Below, in pieces: positions 55,413 to 64,000 of a stretch of 64,000 nt of DNA. The DNA comes from Actinokineospora spheciospongiae (GTDB lineage Bacteria; Actinomycetota; Actinomycetes; Mycobacteriales; Pseudonocardiaceae). The stretch is taken from positions 18,685 through 82,684 of the forward strand of contig NZ_AYXG01000147.1 in the NCBI RefSeq assembly GCF_000564855.1, read 5' to 3'. A program made the translations under genes and the position numbers. Under the pieces are notes generated by a model, which ran no database searches, was not told the origin of the DNA, and was given only the letters and a program-made list of their open reading frames with translations. Position 1 is the stretch's first letter. The number at the start of each line of letters is the position of its first letter.

Positions 55413-56813
55413 GTGACCCGGATCGTGATCATGGGTGGGGGTCCGGCCGGTTATGAGGCCGCCCTGGTCGCCGCGCAGCACGGGGCCGAGGTCACCGTGG
55501 TCGAGCGCGAGGGCCTCGGTGGCGCCTGCGTGCTCTACGACTGCGTGCCGTCGAAGACCTTCATCGCCTCCGCCAGCGCCCGGGTCGCCTTCCGCGGCGC
55601 CGACGAACTCGGCATCGGCGTGGACGACGTGGACTCCACCGTGCACCTGCCGGTCGTCCGCGGCCGGGTCCGCGGCCTGGCGCTGGCGCAGTCCGCCGAC
55701 GTCCGCAACCGGGTGCAGCGCGAGGGCGTGCGGGTGGTGCACGGGGAGGCCCGCTTCTGCGACCCGCACACCGGCATGGCCAGCCACCGGGTGCGCATCG
55801 AGTCCCGCGGCGAGTCCGAGGTGGTCGAGGCCGACGTGGTGCTGGTCGCCACCGGGGCCACCCCCCGGGTCATCCCCGGCGCGGAGCCGGACGGCAAGCG
55901 GGTGCTGGACTGGCGCCAGATCTACGACCTGGAGGAACTGCCCGAGCACCTGGTGGTGGTCGGCTCCGGGGTCACCGGCGCCGAGTTCGCCTCCGCGTTC
56001 ATCGAGATGGGCGTGAAGGTCACCGTCATCTCCAGCCGCGACCGGGTGCTGCCGCACGAGGACGCCGACGCCGCCGCGGTGCTGGAGGACGTGTTCGCCG
56101 AGCGCGGCACCACCCTGGTCAAGCACGCCCGCGCGGAGCGCATCGACCGCGACGGCACCGGGGTCACCGTGCACCTCAAGGGCGGCGAGGTCGTGCGGGG
56201 CAGCCACGCGCTGATGACCGTCGGGTCCATCCCCAATACCGACGACATCGGCCTGGACAGGATCGGCCTCGCCCCGGGCGACGGCGGCTTCCTCAAGGTC
56301 GACCGGGTCTCGCGGACCGGCGTCCCCGGCGTCTACGCGGCGGGCGACTGCACCGGCGTGCTCATGCTGGCGTCCGTCGCGGCCATGCAGGGCCGCATCG
56401 CCATGTGGCACGCGCTCGGCGAGGGGGTGGCCCCGATCAAGCTCAAGACCGTCGCGGCGAACGTGTTCACCCACCCGGAGATCGCCACCGTCGGCATCAA
56501 CCAGCAGGCCATCGACGCGGGCACGGTCCCCGCGCGCACCGTCATGCTGCCGCTGGCGACCAACGCCAGGGCCAAGATGGAGGGCCTGCGCCGCGGCTTC
56601 GTGAAGCTGTTCTGCCGCCCGGCCACCGGGGTGGTCATCGGCGGGGTGATCGTGGCGCCGCGGGCGAGCGAGCTGATCCTGCCCATCGCGCTGGCCGTGC
56701 AGAACCAGTTGACGGTGGACGACCTGGCGCTGACCTTCTCGGTCTACCCGTCGCTGTCGGGGTCGATCACCGAGGCGGGCCGCCAGCTCATGCGCCACGA
56801 CGACCTGGACTGA
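55413..56813 (+). CDS. lpdA: flavoprotein disulfide reductase, LpdA (Rv3303c)-like
   Basis: 466 aa from GTG 55413, with AAGGAGG 5 nt upstream. FAD site GGGPAGYEAA, then GGACVLYDCVPSK with both cysteines of the redox CxxxxC pair, NAD site VVGSGVTGAEF and VYAAGDCTG. The C-terminal His/Glu pair of true lipoamide dehydrogenases is replaced (SVYPSLSGS), as I recall for M. tuberculosis LpdA, which acts as a NAD(P)H quinone reductase. Unlike that protein, the first Cys is kept here. Paired with a DUF1877 gene 3 bp downstream. Confidence 0.92.
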   Translation: MTRIVIMGGGPAGYEAALVAAQHGAEVTVVEREGLGGACVLYDCVPSKTFIASASARVAFRGADELGIGVDDVDSTVHLPVVRGRVRGLALAQSADVRNRVQREGVRVVHGEARFCDPHTGMASHRVRIESRGESEVVEADVVLVATGATPRVIPGAEPDGKRVLDWRQIYDLEELPEHLVVVGSGVTGAEFASAFIEMGVKVTVISSRDRVLPHEDADAAAVLEDVFAERGTTLVKHARAERIDRDGTGVTVHLKGGEVVRGSHALMTVGSIPNTDDIGLDRIGLAPGDGGFLKVDRVSRTGVPGVYAAGDCTGVLMLASVAAMQGRIAMWHALGEGVAPIKLKTVAANVFTHPEIATVGINQQAIDAGTVPARTVMLPLATNARAKMEGLRRGFVKLFCRPATGVVIGGVIVAPRASELILPIALAVQNQLTVDDLALTFSVYPSLSGSITEAGRQLMRHDDLD

Positions 56814-56816
56814 CCC

Positions 56817-57293
56817 ATGGGGATGATCGGCCACTACGTCCGCCTGCCCGCGCCGGACGTCGACCGCGCCCGGTCCGACCGCGGCTGGGTGCTCGGCCTG
56901 TTCCACGACCCGGCGTACGCCGACCGGGTCCTCGACACGGACAAGGCCTGGCACGGCGTCCAGTTCCTGCTGGAGCGCTCGGGTGCGCCGGTGGACCCGG
57001 TGTTCGGCGGCGCGGAACTGGCGGGACCGCCCGGGACCGCACCGGAGGAAGCGGTGCTGGAGTTCCCGCCCACCCGGGTCGCGGCCATCGCCGCGCACCT
57101 GTCGGCGACGCCGTTCGACCTGCTCGCCGCCCACTTCGACCCGGCGGAACTCACCGGTGCGGGCGTCTACCCGATGATCTGGGAGGACCCGGAGGAAGAC
57201 CTCGCCTACCTCGGCGGCGCCTACCGGGGACTGGTGGAGCTGTTCACCGCGGCGGCGGCCGGGGGCGACACTGTGTTGTTGTGGATTAGCTGA
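56817..57293 (+). CDS. DUF1877 (YfbM-like) protein
   Basis: 158 aa from ATG 56817, 3 bp after lpdA. Recognised as DUF1877 by the C-terminal pattern GVYPMIWEDPEEDLAYLGGAYRGLVELF and the FDLLAAHFDPAEL segment. Function of the family is unknown. Two GTTGCC repeats and a possible -10 (TAGTCT, 57344) follow its stop. Confidence 0.82.
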   Translation: MGMIGHYVRLPAPDVDRARSDRGWVLGLFHDPAYADRVLDTDKAWHGVQFLLERSGAPVDPVFGGAELAGPPGTAPEEAVLEFPPTRVAAIAAHLSATPFDLLAAHFDPAELTGAGVYPMIWEDPEEDLAYLGGAYRGLVELFTAAAAGGDTVLLWIS

Positions 57294-57295
57294 CC

Positions 57296-57311
57296 GTTGC
57301 CGAGCGTTGCC
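57296..57311. promoter_or_regulatory. GTTGCC direct repeat, 10-bp period
   Basis: GTTGCC at 57296-57301 and 57306-57311, the same half-sites and spacing as in the XRE gene's promoter (6564-6579). It lies upstream of the zinc-ribbon gene. Confidence 0.35.
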
Positions 57312-57417
57312 ATTTTTAGCAAGATCGGGTGAAAGAGATCGACTAGTCTGGTCACCACCGGATGGAAGCGGTACTCATAGTGGTCCTGTTGCGCCACAGG
57401 TCGTGCTGGAGGCCACC

Positions 57418-57561
57418 ATGTCTGCTCGGTCGGAGTGCCCGGAGTGCCTGGGATCGGGCCTCGCCCCGAACCGCCGCGATTTCTGCCCGCGCTGCGGGGG
57501 GATCGGCCAGGTCCCGAAGAGCGTGTCTGAGCGTGAAACGCTGCGCCCCGGATGCCGATGA
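57418..57561 (+). CDS. 47-residue zinc-ribbon microprotein
   Basis: Start ATG 57418, preceded by GGAGG 6 nt upstream. Sequence is two CPxCxG knuckles (CPECLGSG and CPRCGGIG), i.e. a single zinc ribbon like the DnaJ CxxCxGxG modules, plus a basic tail. No other domain. May bind RNA, DNA or a partner. Short enough to be missed by automated annotation. Confidence 0.65.
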   Translation: MSARSECPECLGSGLAPNRRDFCPRCGGIGQVPKSVSERETLRPGCR

Positions 57562-57659
57562 AGTGGACGATCACCGCCACCCGACCAGAGCAGCGCCGTA
57601 ACGCAGGGCGCCACTCTCGCGACTGATGGTAGCGAACCACCAGCAGAGAGGCGCCCACC

Positions 57660-58118
57660 ATGAGCCACCCGCACCCGGACTCGACCCCTGCCCAGCCCCA
57701 CTCGGAGCCGTTCCCGGCCCAGGCCCACTCGGAGCCGTTCCCCGCGCAGCCGTACGCGGAGCCCCACCCCGTGCAGGCCTACTCCGAGCCCTTCCCGGCG
57801 CAGGCCTACCCGCAGGCCCCGCCGCAGATGGCCGCCCCGATGATGGGCTACCACCAGATGGTGCCGCCGCAGAACGGCATCGGCACCGCGGGCTTCGTCA
57901 CCGGCCTGCTCGGCCTGCTCTTCAGTTGGCTCGGCATCGTCGGCCTCATCCTGTGCATCATCGGCGTCTCCCTGTCCGGCGTCGGCATCTCCAAGGCCAA
58001 CAAGGGCCAGGCGACCAACAAGGGCCTCGCCGTCGCGGGCCTGGTCTGCGGCGTCATCGGCCTCGCCATCGACGTCATCGTGATCATCGCGGTCGCCTCG
58101 GTGTTCGCCTCCGTCTAG
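57660..58118 (+). CDS. DUF4190 membrane protein with EPFPAQ repeats
   Basis: 152 aa from ATG 57660. The N-terminal 60 residues repeat [12 protein letters not shown] units and are Pro/Gln-rich. The C-terminal part ([38 protein letters not shown], then [21 protein letters not shown]) is a DUF4190 two-helix membrane domain with KANKG in the loop. Role unknown; a hairpin at 58141-58165 follows. Confidence 0.8.
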   Translation: MSHPHPDSTPAQPHSEPFPAQAHSEPFPAQPYAEPHPVQAYSEPFPAQAYPQAPPQMAAPMMGYHQMVPPQNGIGTAGFVTGLLGLLFSWLGIVGLILCIIGVSLSGVGISKANKGQATNKGLAVAGLVCGVIGLAIDVIVIIAVASVFASV

Positions 58119-58140
58119 GCGGCCCACCCGGGCGCCGTCC

Positions 58141-58165
58141 GGGGCGGCGGCCCTCCCGCCGCCCC
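58141..58165 (+). terminator. hairpin after the DUF4190 gene
   Basis: GGGGCGGCGG (58141-58150) and CCGCCGCCCC (58156-58165) with a CCCTC loop, 22 bp after the stop. Confidence 0.6.
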
Positions 58166-58173
58166 GACACCCA

Positions 58174-58240
58174 CCCCTCACGTTCCCGCCACGGTGCGCG
58201 ATCATCCGGTGAAAGCCCCACGGCACCGGAGAGCGAATCT
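58174..58240 (+). repeat. duplicated 5' leader, copy 1
   Basis: 67 bp directly upstream of the GTG at 58241, with three mismatches to copy 2 at 58825-58891. It carries the putative promoter and the GGAGAG ribosome site. Confidence 0.85.
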
Positions 58241-58807
58241 GTGAACCAGCCCTACCCCGGCCAGTACCCGGGTGTCCCACCCCAGTCAGGCCCCTTCCCC
58301 CAGCCGGGCCACCCGCAGGGGCCACCGCAGCAGGGCGCCTACCCACCGCCGGGGTATCCGCCGCCGGGGTACCCGCAGTCGGGCGGCTTCCCGCAGCCGA
58401 GTTTCCCGCAGCAACCCGGTGGCCAGCCGCAGCCCGGGTACCCGCCGCAGCCCGGTCACTTCCCCCAGGGCGGGCCGCAGTACCCGCCGCAGTGGGGGCC
58501 CGGCCACCCGCAGCAGTACGCCCGGTACCCGGGTGGTCCGATGCCCGCCCCGGTCAACGTCCACGCGTTCGTCGGGCTCGGGTGCACCGGGCTGGGGATG
58601 GTGTTCCTGCTCCTCCTGCCGGTCTCGACGGTCTTCACCCTCGCCCTCCTGCCCGTGGGCGTGGTGTTCTCCAGCATCGGCCTGGTGAAGGCGAACAAGG
58701 GCGCCATGGGCAACAAGACGCTGGCCATCGCCGCCTTCGCCGTGAGCATCCTGGCCGTGCTGGTGATCCTGGTCCTGATCCTGGTGAACGTTCTCGTGCG
58801 CCTCTAG
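58241..58807 (+). CDS. Pro/Gln-rich DUF4190-like membrane protein, paralogue 1
   Basis: 188 aa from GTG 58241. First about 110 residues are PPGYPQ/GGPQ-type repeats, then two membrane helices ([27 protein letters not shown] and [24 protein letters not shown]) linked by [11 protein letters not shown]. It resembles many actinobacterial membrane-surface proteins with disordered collagen-like heads. Arisen by tandem duplication with the following gene. Confidence 0.82.
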   Translation: MNQPYPGQYPGVPPQSGPFPQPGHPQGPPQQGAYPPPGYPPPGYPQSGGFPQPSFPQQPGGQPQPGYPPQPGHFPQGGPQYPPQWGPGHPQQYARYPGGPMPAPVNVHAFVGLGCTGLGMVFLLLLPVSTVFTLALLPVGVVFSSIGLVKANKGAMGNKTLAIAAFAVSILAVLVILVLILVNVLVRL

Positions 58808-58824
58808 GTCCGGTTCGCGTCCCG

Positions 58825-58891
58825 CCCCTCACGTTCCCGCCACAGTGCGCGATCATCCGGTGAAAGCCCCACGGCACCGGAGAGCGCACCT
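58825..58891 (+). repeat. duplicated 5' leader, copy 2
   Basis: 67 bp upstream of the GTG at 58892, three mismatches to 58174-58240; homology continues into the two coding regions. Confidence 0.85.
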
Positions 58892-59509
58892 GTGAACCAG
58901 CCCCACCCCGGCCAGTACCCGGGTGTCCCACCCCAGCCAGGCTCTTTCCCCCAGCCGGGCCACCCCCAGGGACCACCCCAACAGGGTGGCCACCCGCCGC
59001 CTGGGTACCCGCAGTCGGGTGGCTTCCCGCAGCCGGGTTTCCCGCAGCAGCCCGGTGGTCAGCCGCAGCCCGGATTCCCGCCGCCCGGCCACCCGCCGCC
59101 GGGCCGTCACCCGCAGCAGCAGCCGCCGCCCGGGTACCCGCCGCAGCAGTACGGCCCGCCGCAGTTCCACGGCAGGCACCCGGGTGGCCCGCCGCAGCCC
59201 CACGGCCAGTACCCGAGCGGGCCGCCGGTGCCGCTGCCGCGCAACACCCACGCTTTCACCTCGCTCGGGCTCTCCGGTGCGAGCGCGCTCCTGGTGCTGC
59301 TGGGCCTGGTGATCCGCCTAGGTGACACCTTGTCCGCGCTGGGCTCGCTGTGCTGGATCGCGGGCCTGGTGTTTTCGATCATCGGTGTGGTGAAGGCCAG
59401 GAGGGGTGCGATGGGCGACCGTGCTTCGGCCACCGCGGCCCTCGTCGTGAGCATCGTGCTGACCCTGGCCCTCATCGCCCTGAGCGTCGTCGAGGCGGTC
59501 CTGCGCTGA
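58892..59509 (+). CDS. Pro/Gln-rich DUF4190-like membrane protein, paralogue 2
   Basis: 205 aa from GTG 58892. Head of QP/GGPQ repeats slightly longer than its paralogue; then two helices (SGASALLVLLGLVIRLG; VVSIVLTLALIALSVVEAVL) joined by VKARRGAMGDR. Same architecture and a nearly identical leader, pointing to recent tandem duplication. Confidence 0.82.
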   Translation: MNQPHPGQYPGVPPQPGSFPQPGHPQGPPQQGGHPPPGYPQSGGFPQPGFPQQPGGQPQPGFPPPGHPPPGRHPQQQPPPGYPPQQYGPPQFHGRHPGGPPQPHGQYPSGPPVPLPRNTHAFTSLGLSGASALLVLLGLVIRLGDTLSALGSLCWIAGLVFSIIGVVKARRGAMGDRASATAALVVSIVLTLALIALSVVEAVLR

Positions 59510-59512
59510 CGG

Positions 59513-61027
59513 TCAGTCGTCGTCCTCGACCCAGTCGAAGGTGCGGGTGACGGCCTTCTTCCACTTCGTGAAGGTCTTCTCCCGCTCCGCCTCGTCCAGC
59601 GACGGGGTCCACTCCTTGTCCTTGGCCCAGTTGTTGCGGATGTCGTCCTCGCCCGCCCAGAAGCCGACCGCGAGGCCCGCGGCGTAGGCGGCGCCGAGGG
59701 CGGTGGTCTCCGCGACCACCGGGCGGATGACCGGCACGCCCAGGATGTCGGCCTGGAACTGCATCAGCAGCTCGTTGACCACCATCCCGCCGTCGACCTT
59801 CAGCGACTTGAGGGGGACGCCGGAGTCGGCGTTCATCGCCTCGATCACCTCGCGGCTCTGGTAGGCCGTGGCCTCCAGGACCGCGCGGGCCAGGTGGCCC
59901 TTGTTGATGTAGCGGGTGAGGCCGACGATCGCGCCGCGCGCGTCCGAGCGCCAGTAGGGGGCGAACAGGCCGGAGAAGGCGGGGACGAAGTAGCAGCCGC
60001 CGTTGTCGTCCACCGAGCGGGCGTGGTCCTCGATCTCGGCGGCGCTGCCGATCATGCCCAGGTTGTCGCGAATCCACTGCACCAGGGAGCCGGTGACCGC
60101 GATCGAGCCCTCCAGCGCGTACACCGGGGCGTTGTCGCCGATCTTGTAGCAGACCGTGGTGAGCAGGCCGTTCTCGCTCATCACCTGCTCGGTTCCGGTG
60201 TTGAGCAGCACGAAGTTGCCGGTGCCGTAGGTGTTCTTGGCCTCGCCCGGCGACAGGCAGGCCTGGCCGAAGGTGGCCGCCTGCTGGTCGCCCAGGATGC
60301 CCGCGATGGGCACGCCCGCCAGCGCGCCGCGCTCGCGCACCTTGCCGTAGACCTCCGAGGAGGAGCGGATCTCCGGCAGCATCGACAGCGGGATGCCCAT
60401 CTCCGCGGCGATGTCGGCGTCCCAGGACAGGGTGGACAGGTCCATCAGCAGCGTGCGGGAGGCGTTGGTGGGGTCGGTGACGTGCAGGCCGCCGTCGACG
60501 CCTCCGGTCATGTTCCACAGCACCCAGGTGTCCATGTTGCCGAACAGCAGCTCGCCCGCCTCGGCCCGCTCCCGGGCGCCCTCGACGTTGTCGAGAATCC
60601 ACTTGACCTTGGGGCCGGAGAAGTAGGTGGCCAGCGGCAGCCCCGTCTTCTGCCGGTAGCGCTCCTGGCCGCCGCCCAGGTTGCCCAGTTCGGTGGCGAT
60701 CCGGTCGGTGCGGGTGTCCTGCCAGACGATGGCGTTGTGGACCGGCTCGCCGGTCTTGCGGTCCCACACCACCGCGGTCTCGCGCTGGTTGGTGATGCCC
60801 ACCGCGGCGATGTCGGCCGCGGTCAGGTCGGCCTTGGCCAGCGCGCCCGCGGCCACCGCCCTGGTGTTCTCCCACACCTCGGCCGGGTTGTGCTCGACCC
60901 ACCCCGCCCTGGGGAAGATCTGCTCGTGTTCGCGCTGGTCGACCGCGACCACCTCGCCCGCGTGGCTGAAGATCATGCAGCGGGTGGAGGTGGTGCCCTG
61001 GTCGATCGCGGCGACGTACGTGGTCAT
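59513..61027 (-). CDS. glpK: glycerol kinase
   Basis: 504 aa. It phosphorylates glycerol to glycerol-3-phosphate. Motifs: [10 protein letters not shown] (ATP), [30 protein letters not shown] and [37 protein letters not shown] matches the FGGY C-terminal signature. Preceded by glpF 47 bp away, so the two form one operon; glpD is divergent. Confidence 0.96.
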   Translation of the reverse strand: MTTYVAAIDQGTTSTRCMIFSHAGEVVAVDQREHEQIFPRAGWVEHNPAEVWENTRAVAAGALAKADLTAADIAAVGITNQRETAVVWDRKTGEPVHNAIVWQDTRTDRIATELGNLGGGQERYRQKTGLPLATYFSGPKVKWILDNVEGARERAEAGELLFGNMDTWVLWNMTGGVDGGLHVTDPTNASRTLLMDLSTLSWDADIAAEMGIPLSMLPEIRSSSEVYGKVRERGALAGVPIAGILGDQQAATFGQACLSPGEAKNTYGTGNFVLLNTGTEQVMSENGLLTTVCYKIGDNAPVYALEGSIAVTGSLVQWIRDNLGMIGSAAEIEDHARSVDDNGGCYFVPAFSGLFAPYWRSDARGAIVGLTRYINKGHLARAVLEATAYQSREVIEAMNADSGVPLKSLKVDGGMVVNELLMQFQADILGVPVIRPVVAETTALGAAYAAGLAVGFWAGEDDIRNNWAKDKEWTPSLDEAEREKTFTKWKKAVTRTFDWVEDDD

Positions 61028-61074
61028 CTGCTGGATCAGCCTTTCAGTCGCTCAGGAGGAGGACGGTCTCTCGG

Positions 61075-61821
61075 TCAGGCGGCCTGGGGCAAGACCTGGA
61101 ACAGCAGGCCCGCCAGCACCGCGCCGACGAGCGGCCCCACCACCGGCACCCAGGAGTACCCCCAGTCGGCGCTGCCCTTGCCCTTGATCGGCAGCACCGC
61201 GTAGGCCAGGCGCGGGCCGAGGTCGCGCGCCGGGTTGATGGCGTAGCCGGTGGGGCCGCCGAGGGAGTTGCCGATGCCGATGACCACGAACATCACCGCC
61301 GCGTAGCCCAGCGCGCCGTTGCCGAAGGCGGGCACGCCACCCTCCCCGGCCTTGGCCGCCGGGCTGGTCAGGACCCACAGGACCAGCACGAAGGTGCCGA
61401 TGACCTCGGTGAGCACGTTCCACGGCAGGTTCCGCACGGTGGGCCCGGTGGCGAAGATGCCCAGGGTGCCCTCCGGCTCGTCGTGGTCGTCGAACTGGAG
61501 CTTGTAGGTCAGCCAGCACAGCACGGCGCCGAGGAAGGCGCCCACCAGTTCACCGATCAGGTACGCCGGGACGTCGCCCCAGGGCAGCTTGCCCGCGCTG
61601 AGCAGTCCGACGGTGACCGCCGGGTTCAGGTGCGCCCCGGTGGGCGCGGCGATGCTGGCACCGATGAACACGGCCATGCCCCAGCCCATGTTGACCAGCA
61701 GCCAGCCGCCCTGGAACCCGAGCGACTTGCGCAGCACCGTGTTGGCGACGACACCGCAGCCGAGCAGCGTCAGCGCGGCGGTGCCCATCAACTCCCAGAG
61801 GACGATCTCCCCGAAACCCAC
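61075..61821 (-). CDS. glpF: glycerol uptake facilitator (aquaglyceroporin)
   Basis: 248 aa from GTG 61821, with GGGGAG upstream. Two NPA half-helices are visible (HLNPAV and NPARDLGPR; the Asp after the second favours glycerol). Six membrane helices. Allows passive glycerol entry, trapped by GlpK in the same operon. Confidence 0.94.
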   Translation of the reverse strand: MGFGEIVLWELMGTAALTLLGCGVVANTVLRKSLGFQGGWLLVNMGWGMAVFIGASIAAPTGAHLNPAVTVGLLSAGKLPWGDVPAYLIGELVGAFLGAVLCWLTYKLQFDDHDEPEGTLGIFATGPTVRNLPWNVLTEVIGTFVLVLWVLTSPAAKAGEGGVPAFGNGALGYAAVMFVVIGIGNSLGGPTGYAINPARDLGPRLAYAVLPIKGKGSADWGYSWVPVVGPLVGAVLAGLLFQVLPQAA

Positions 61822-62047
61822 CGACCGGACTCCCCTCGACGGGGGCGGCCCACATGCCAAACCGGTCGGGCCGGCCGCGGTGCCTACCCTGAGCGAGACC
61901 GGACGTTACCGCCAAGTACGGGCCGCTGTCCATGGCACGTGTGGCGCTCTGCACTGCTTTCGCCAGGAGGATTGCGCGCGGGGTGCGCGTGTCGCGGGTA
62001 GCGTTGGCGATGTCCGATTCCGATGGCGGGAGAGCAGGAGCCAGACC
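61822..62047. promoter_or_regulatory. divergent glpFK/glpD control region
   Basis: 226 bp shared by glpFK and glpD. TAGCGT (61999-62004) is a possible -10 for glpD, giving a leader of about 35 nt with AGGAG before the ATG. A gylR-type repressor would be expected to act here, but no clear palindrome was identified. Confidence 0.5.
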
Positions 62048-63799
62048 ATGGCCGACGAGCCGACCAGCCGGTCCACACCGGACACCGACGCCGGTGGCCT
62101 CGGCCCCGCCGACCGCGCCGAGGCGTGGCGCAGGCTGGGTTCGGAGACCTTCGACGTGGTGGTGGTCGGCGGTGGCGTCGTCGGCGCCGGTGCCGCGCTC
62201 GACGCCGCGACCCGCGGTCTGCGGGTGGCCCTGGTCGAGGCCCGCGACCTCGCCTCCGGCACGTCCAGCCGCTCCAGCAAGCTGTTCCACGGCGGACTGC
62301 GCTACCTGGAGCAACTGGAGTTCGGGTTGGTCCGCGAGGCGCTGCGGGAGCGGGAGCTGATGCTGACCCGGCTCGCCCCGCACCTGGTGAAGCCGGTGAG
62401 CTTCCTGTACCCGCTGCGCCACCGGGTGTGGGAGCGCCCGTACACCGCCGCCGGGCTGTTCCTCTACGACTCCATGGGCGGCGCCCGCTCGGTGCCCGGG
62501 CAGAAGCACCTCACCCGCGCGGGCGCGCTGCGGCTGATCCCGTCGCTCAAGCGGGACGCCCTGATCGGCGGCATCCGCTACTACGACGCGCAGGCCGACG
62601 ACGCCCGGCACACGATGACGGTCGCGCGCACGGCCGCGCACTACGGCGCCGTGGTCCGCACCTCCACCCAGGTGGTCGACTTCCTGCACGAGGCCGACCG
62701 GGTCACCGGGGTCCGGGTGCGCGACGCCGAGGGCGGCGAGTCGGTCGACGTGCGGGCCGGGGTGGTCATCAACTGCACCGGCGTGTGGACCGACGAGTTG
62801 CAGCGCGCCTCCGGGTCGCGCGGGCGGTTCCGGGTCCGGGCGAGCAAGGGCGTGCACATCGTCGTGCCCCGGGACCGGATCGTCGCCGAGGACACCGGGC
62901 TCATCCTGCGCACGGAGAAGTCGGTGCTGTTCGTCATCCCGTGGCGCAACCACTGGATCGTGGGCACGACCGACACGGACTGGAACCTCGACCTGGCCCA
63001 CCCGGCGGCGACGAAGAAGGACATCGACTACATCCTCGACCACGTCAACTCGGTGCTGGCCACGCCACTGACGCACGACGACATCGAAGGCGTGTACGCG
63101 GGCCTGCGGCCGCTGCTGGCCGGGGAGAGCGAGGAGAGTTCCAAGCTCTCCCGCGAGCACGCCGTGGCCCGGGTAGCCCCCGGCCTGGTCGCCATCGCCG
63201 GGGGCAAGTACACGACCTACCGGGTCATGGCCGCCGACGCGGTCGACGCCGCAGCGGTCGACCTGCCCGGGCGGCTGCGACCCTCGATCACCGACCAGGT
63301 CCCGCTGCTGGGCGCCGACGGGTACCACGCGCTGGTCAACCAGGCGGACCTGCTGGCCGCCCGGCACGGGGTGCACCCGTACCGGGTGCGGCACCTGCTG
63401 GACCGGTACGGGTCGCTGGTGCACGAGGTGCTGGCGCTCGCCGAGTCCGACCCGGACCTGCTGAAGCCGGTGGAGGAGGCGCCCGACTACCTGCGGGCTG
63501 AGATCGTCTACGCGGCCAGCCACGAGGGGGCGCTGCACCTGGAGGACGCGTTGGCTCGGCGGACGCGGATCTCCATCGAGTACCCGCACCGGGGGATTGC
63601 CTGCGCGGAGCAGGTGGCCGGGTTGATGGGCGGGGTGCTCGGGTGGGACGAGGCTGAGCGGAAGCGGGAAGTGGAGATCTACCTGGCTCGGGTGGAGGCT
63701 GAGCGGGATTCGCAGACGCTGCCGGGGGATGAGGCCGCGGATGCGACCCGGTCTGCCGCGCCCGAGTCCCGGCCGTACCTGCTGGAGCCGGTGATCTAG
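62048..63799 (+). CDS. glpD: glycerol-3-phosphate dehydrogenase (FAD)
   Basis: 583 aa from ATG 62048 (AGGAG 7 nt upstream). It oxidises glycerol-3-phosphate to dihydroxyacetone phosphate at the membrane and passes electrons to quinone. FAD fingerprint VVVVGGGVVGAGAALDAATRG, substrate loop SSRSSKLFHGGLRYLEQ, then IPWRNHWIVGTTDTDW and AGGKYTTYR; DAO_C-type C-terminal domain. GC at third positions drops slightly toward the 3' end. Confidence 0.95.
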   Translation: MADEPTSRSTPDTDAGGLGPADRAEAWRRLGSETFDVVVVGGGVVGAGAALDAATRGLRVALVEARDLASGTSSRSSKLFHGGLRYLEQLEFGLVREALRERELMLTRLAPHLVKPVSFLYPLRHRVWERPYTAAGLFLYDSMGGARSVPGQKHLTRAGALRLIPSLKRDALIGGIRYYDAQADDARHTMTVARTAAHYGAVVRTSTQVVDFLHEADRVTGVRVRDAEGGESVDVRAGVVINCTGVWTDELQRASGSRGRFRVRASKGVHIVVPRDRIVAEDTGLILRTEKSVLFVIPWRNHWIVGTTDTDWNLDLAHPAATKKDIDYILDHVNSVLATPLTHDDIEGVYAGLRPLLAGESEESSKLSREHAVARVAPGLVAIAGGKYTTYRVMAADAVDAAAVDLPGRLRPSITDQVPLLGADGYHALVNQADLLAARHGVHPYRVRHLLDRYGSLVHEVLALAESDPDLLKPVEEAPDYLRAEIVYAASHEGALHLEDALARRTRISIEYPHRGIACAEQVAGLMGGVLGWDEAERKREVEIYLARVEAERDSQTLPGDEAADATRSAAPESRPYLLEPVI

Positions 63800-64000
63800 C
63801 GGGCTGCGGGGATCGCGGCGGGTCTGCTCCGGGCCTGGGGCTGGGCCTGGGCTTTGGGTCCGGGGCGGTGGGTCCGCGTGGCGGTGTTTTCGAGCCCAGG
63901 ATCTTGGTGTGCCCGGTCGTTTCTTCAAGCCGCGGTCGTTTGTCGTTGTGGTGCCCGGCTGGGTGGATGTGTTTGGCCGGGGCCCCTATGGCGATCATGT
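63800..64000. other. 200-bp tail without a supported gene
   Basis: Ends the window. T-richer than the genes. No frame shows credible coding; a possible promoter region of a gene beyond the window cannot be excluded. Confidence 0.3.

Noticed and set aside
57221..57661. 146-aa minus-strand ORF overlapping the zinc-ribbon gene
   Set aside because: No motif, weak codon bias, and it conflicts with a better-supported plus-strand microgene and its ribosome site.
61550..63928. 792-aa minus-strand ORF opposite glpD
   Set aside because: Arg/Gly/His/Val-rich shadow of glpD and of part of glpF.

Overview
This 64 kb window is very GC-rich, densely coding actinobacterial chromosome. GTG and TTG starts are frequent, genes are often fused by ATGA/GTGA overlaps, and putative promoters are mostly recognisable by a TANNNT -10 box. 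XRE-DUF5753/DUF397 pairs, YbaB-like genes beside type VII secretion-type proteins, DUF1707 proteins, an Rv3303c-type flavoprotein and acyl-CoA oxidase point to the Pseudonocardiales (Actinokineospora/Saccharothrix/Actinosynnema-like). That placement is inferred from gene content; no rRNA, tRNA, CRISPR array, IS element or phage gene was seen.

Layout. 0-2.1 kb: 3' end of a D,D-carboxypeptidase, a 470 bp spacer, and a Clp_N/HTH regulator behind two tandem palindromes. 2.2-5.2 kb: a compact three-gene operon (small protein, KGGVGR-type ParA/MinD-like ATPase, second P-loop ATPase) with no known pathway; it is the best candidate for an undescribed system. 5.4-7.0 kb: WhiJ-like XRE-DUF5753 regulator, a DUF397 partner with an internal duplication, and a divergent orphan gene. 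7.0-10.5 kb: succinate dehydrogenase sdhCDAB. 10.6-18.3 kb: nucleoside uptake and salvage (BMP lipoprotein, ABC ATPase, two permeases, cytidine deaminase, thymidine phosphorylase). 18.3-25.5 kb: LuxR-type STAND regulator, a secreted cutinase/PET-hydrolase-like enzyme, a long coiled-coil protein, adenosine deaminase, an acidic orphan protein. 25.7-28.2 kb: type VII-secretion-like mini-operon. 28.3-31.6 kb: deoC with two aldehyde dehydrogenases, one truncated. 31.7-43.5 kb: hydrolase, orphan proteins, upp, TetR, MerR with two tandem aldo/keto reductases, flavodoxin-like protein, phosphohexomutase, purine nucleoside phosphorylase, two membrane proteins, a second MerR. 43.6-52.7 kb: acyl-CoA oxidase, Ser/Thr kinase, methylmalonyl-CoA mutase mutAB with meaB. 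52.9-59.5 kb: M20 hydrolase, AMIN-like secreted protein, GGCT-like protein, LpdA-like flavoprotein, small proteins, duplicated Pro-rich membrane proteins. 59.5-63.8 kb: glycerol use (glpK, glpF, divergent glpD).

Metabolic logic. Nucleosides imported by the BMP/ABC system can be deaminated (cdd, add) and phosphorolysed (deoA, PNP). Deoxyribose phosphate is cleaved by DeoC, its acetaldehyde can be oxidised by the adjacent aldehyde dehydrogenase, and uracil is recaptured by Upp. The mutase fused to PNP may interconvert pentose phosphates. MutAB/MeaB and acyl-CoA oxidase handle propionyl/methylmalonyl and acyl-CoA, feeding succinyl-CoA toward the TCA cycle in which SdhCDAB acts. The regulatory sequence is informative: several genes appear leaderless, with TANNNT ending 6-10 nt before the start codon, and several palindromic operator candidates can be read directly.
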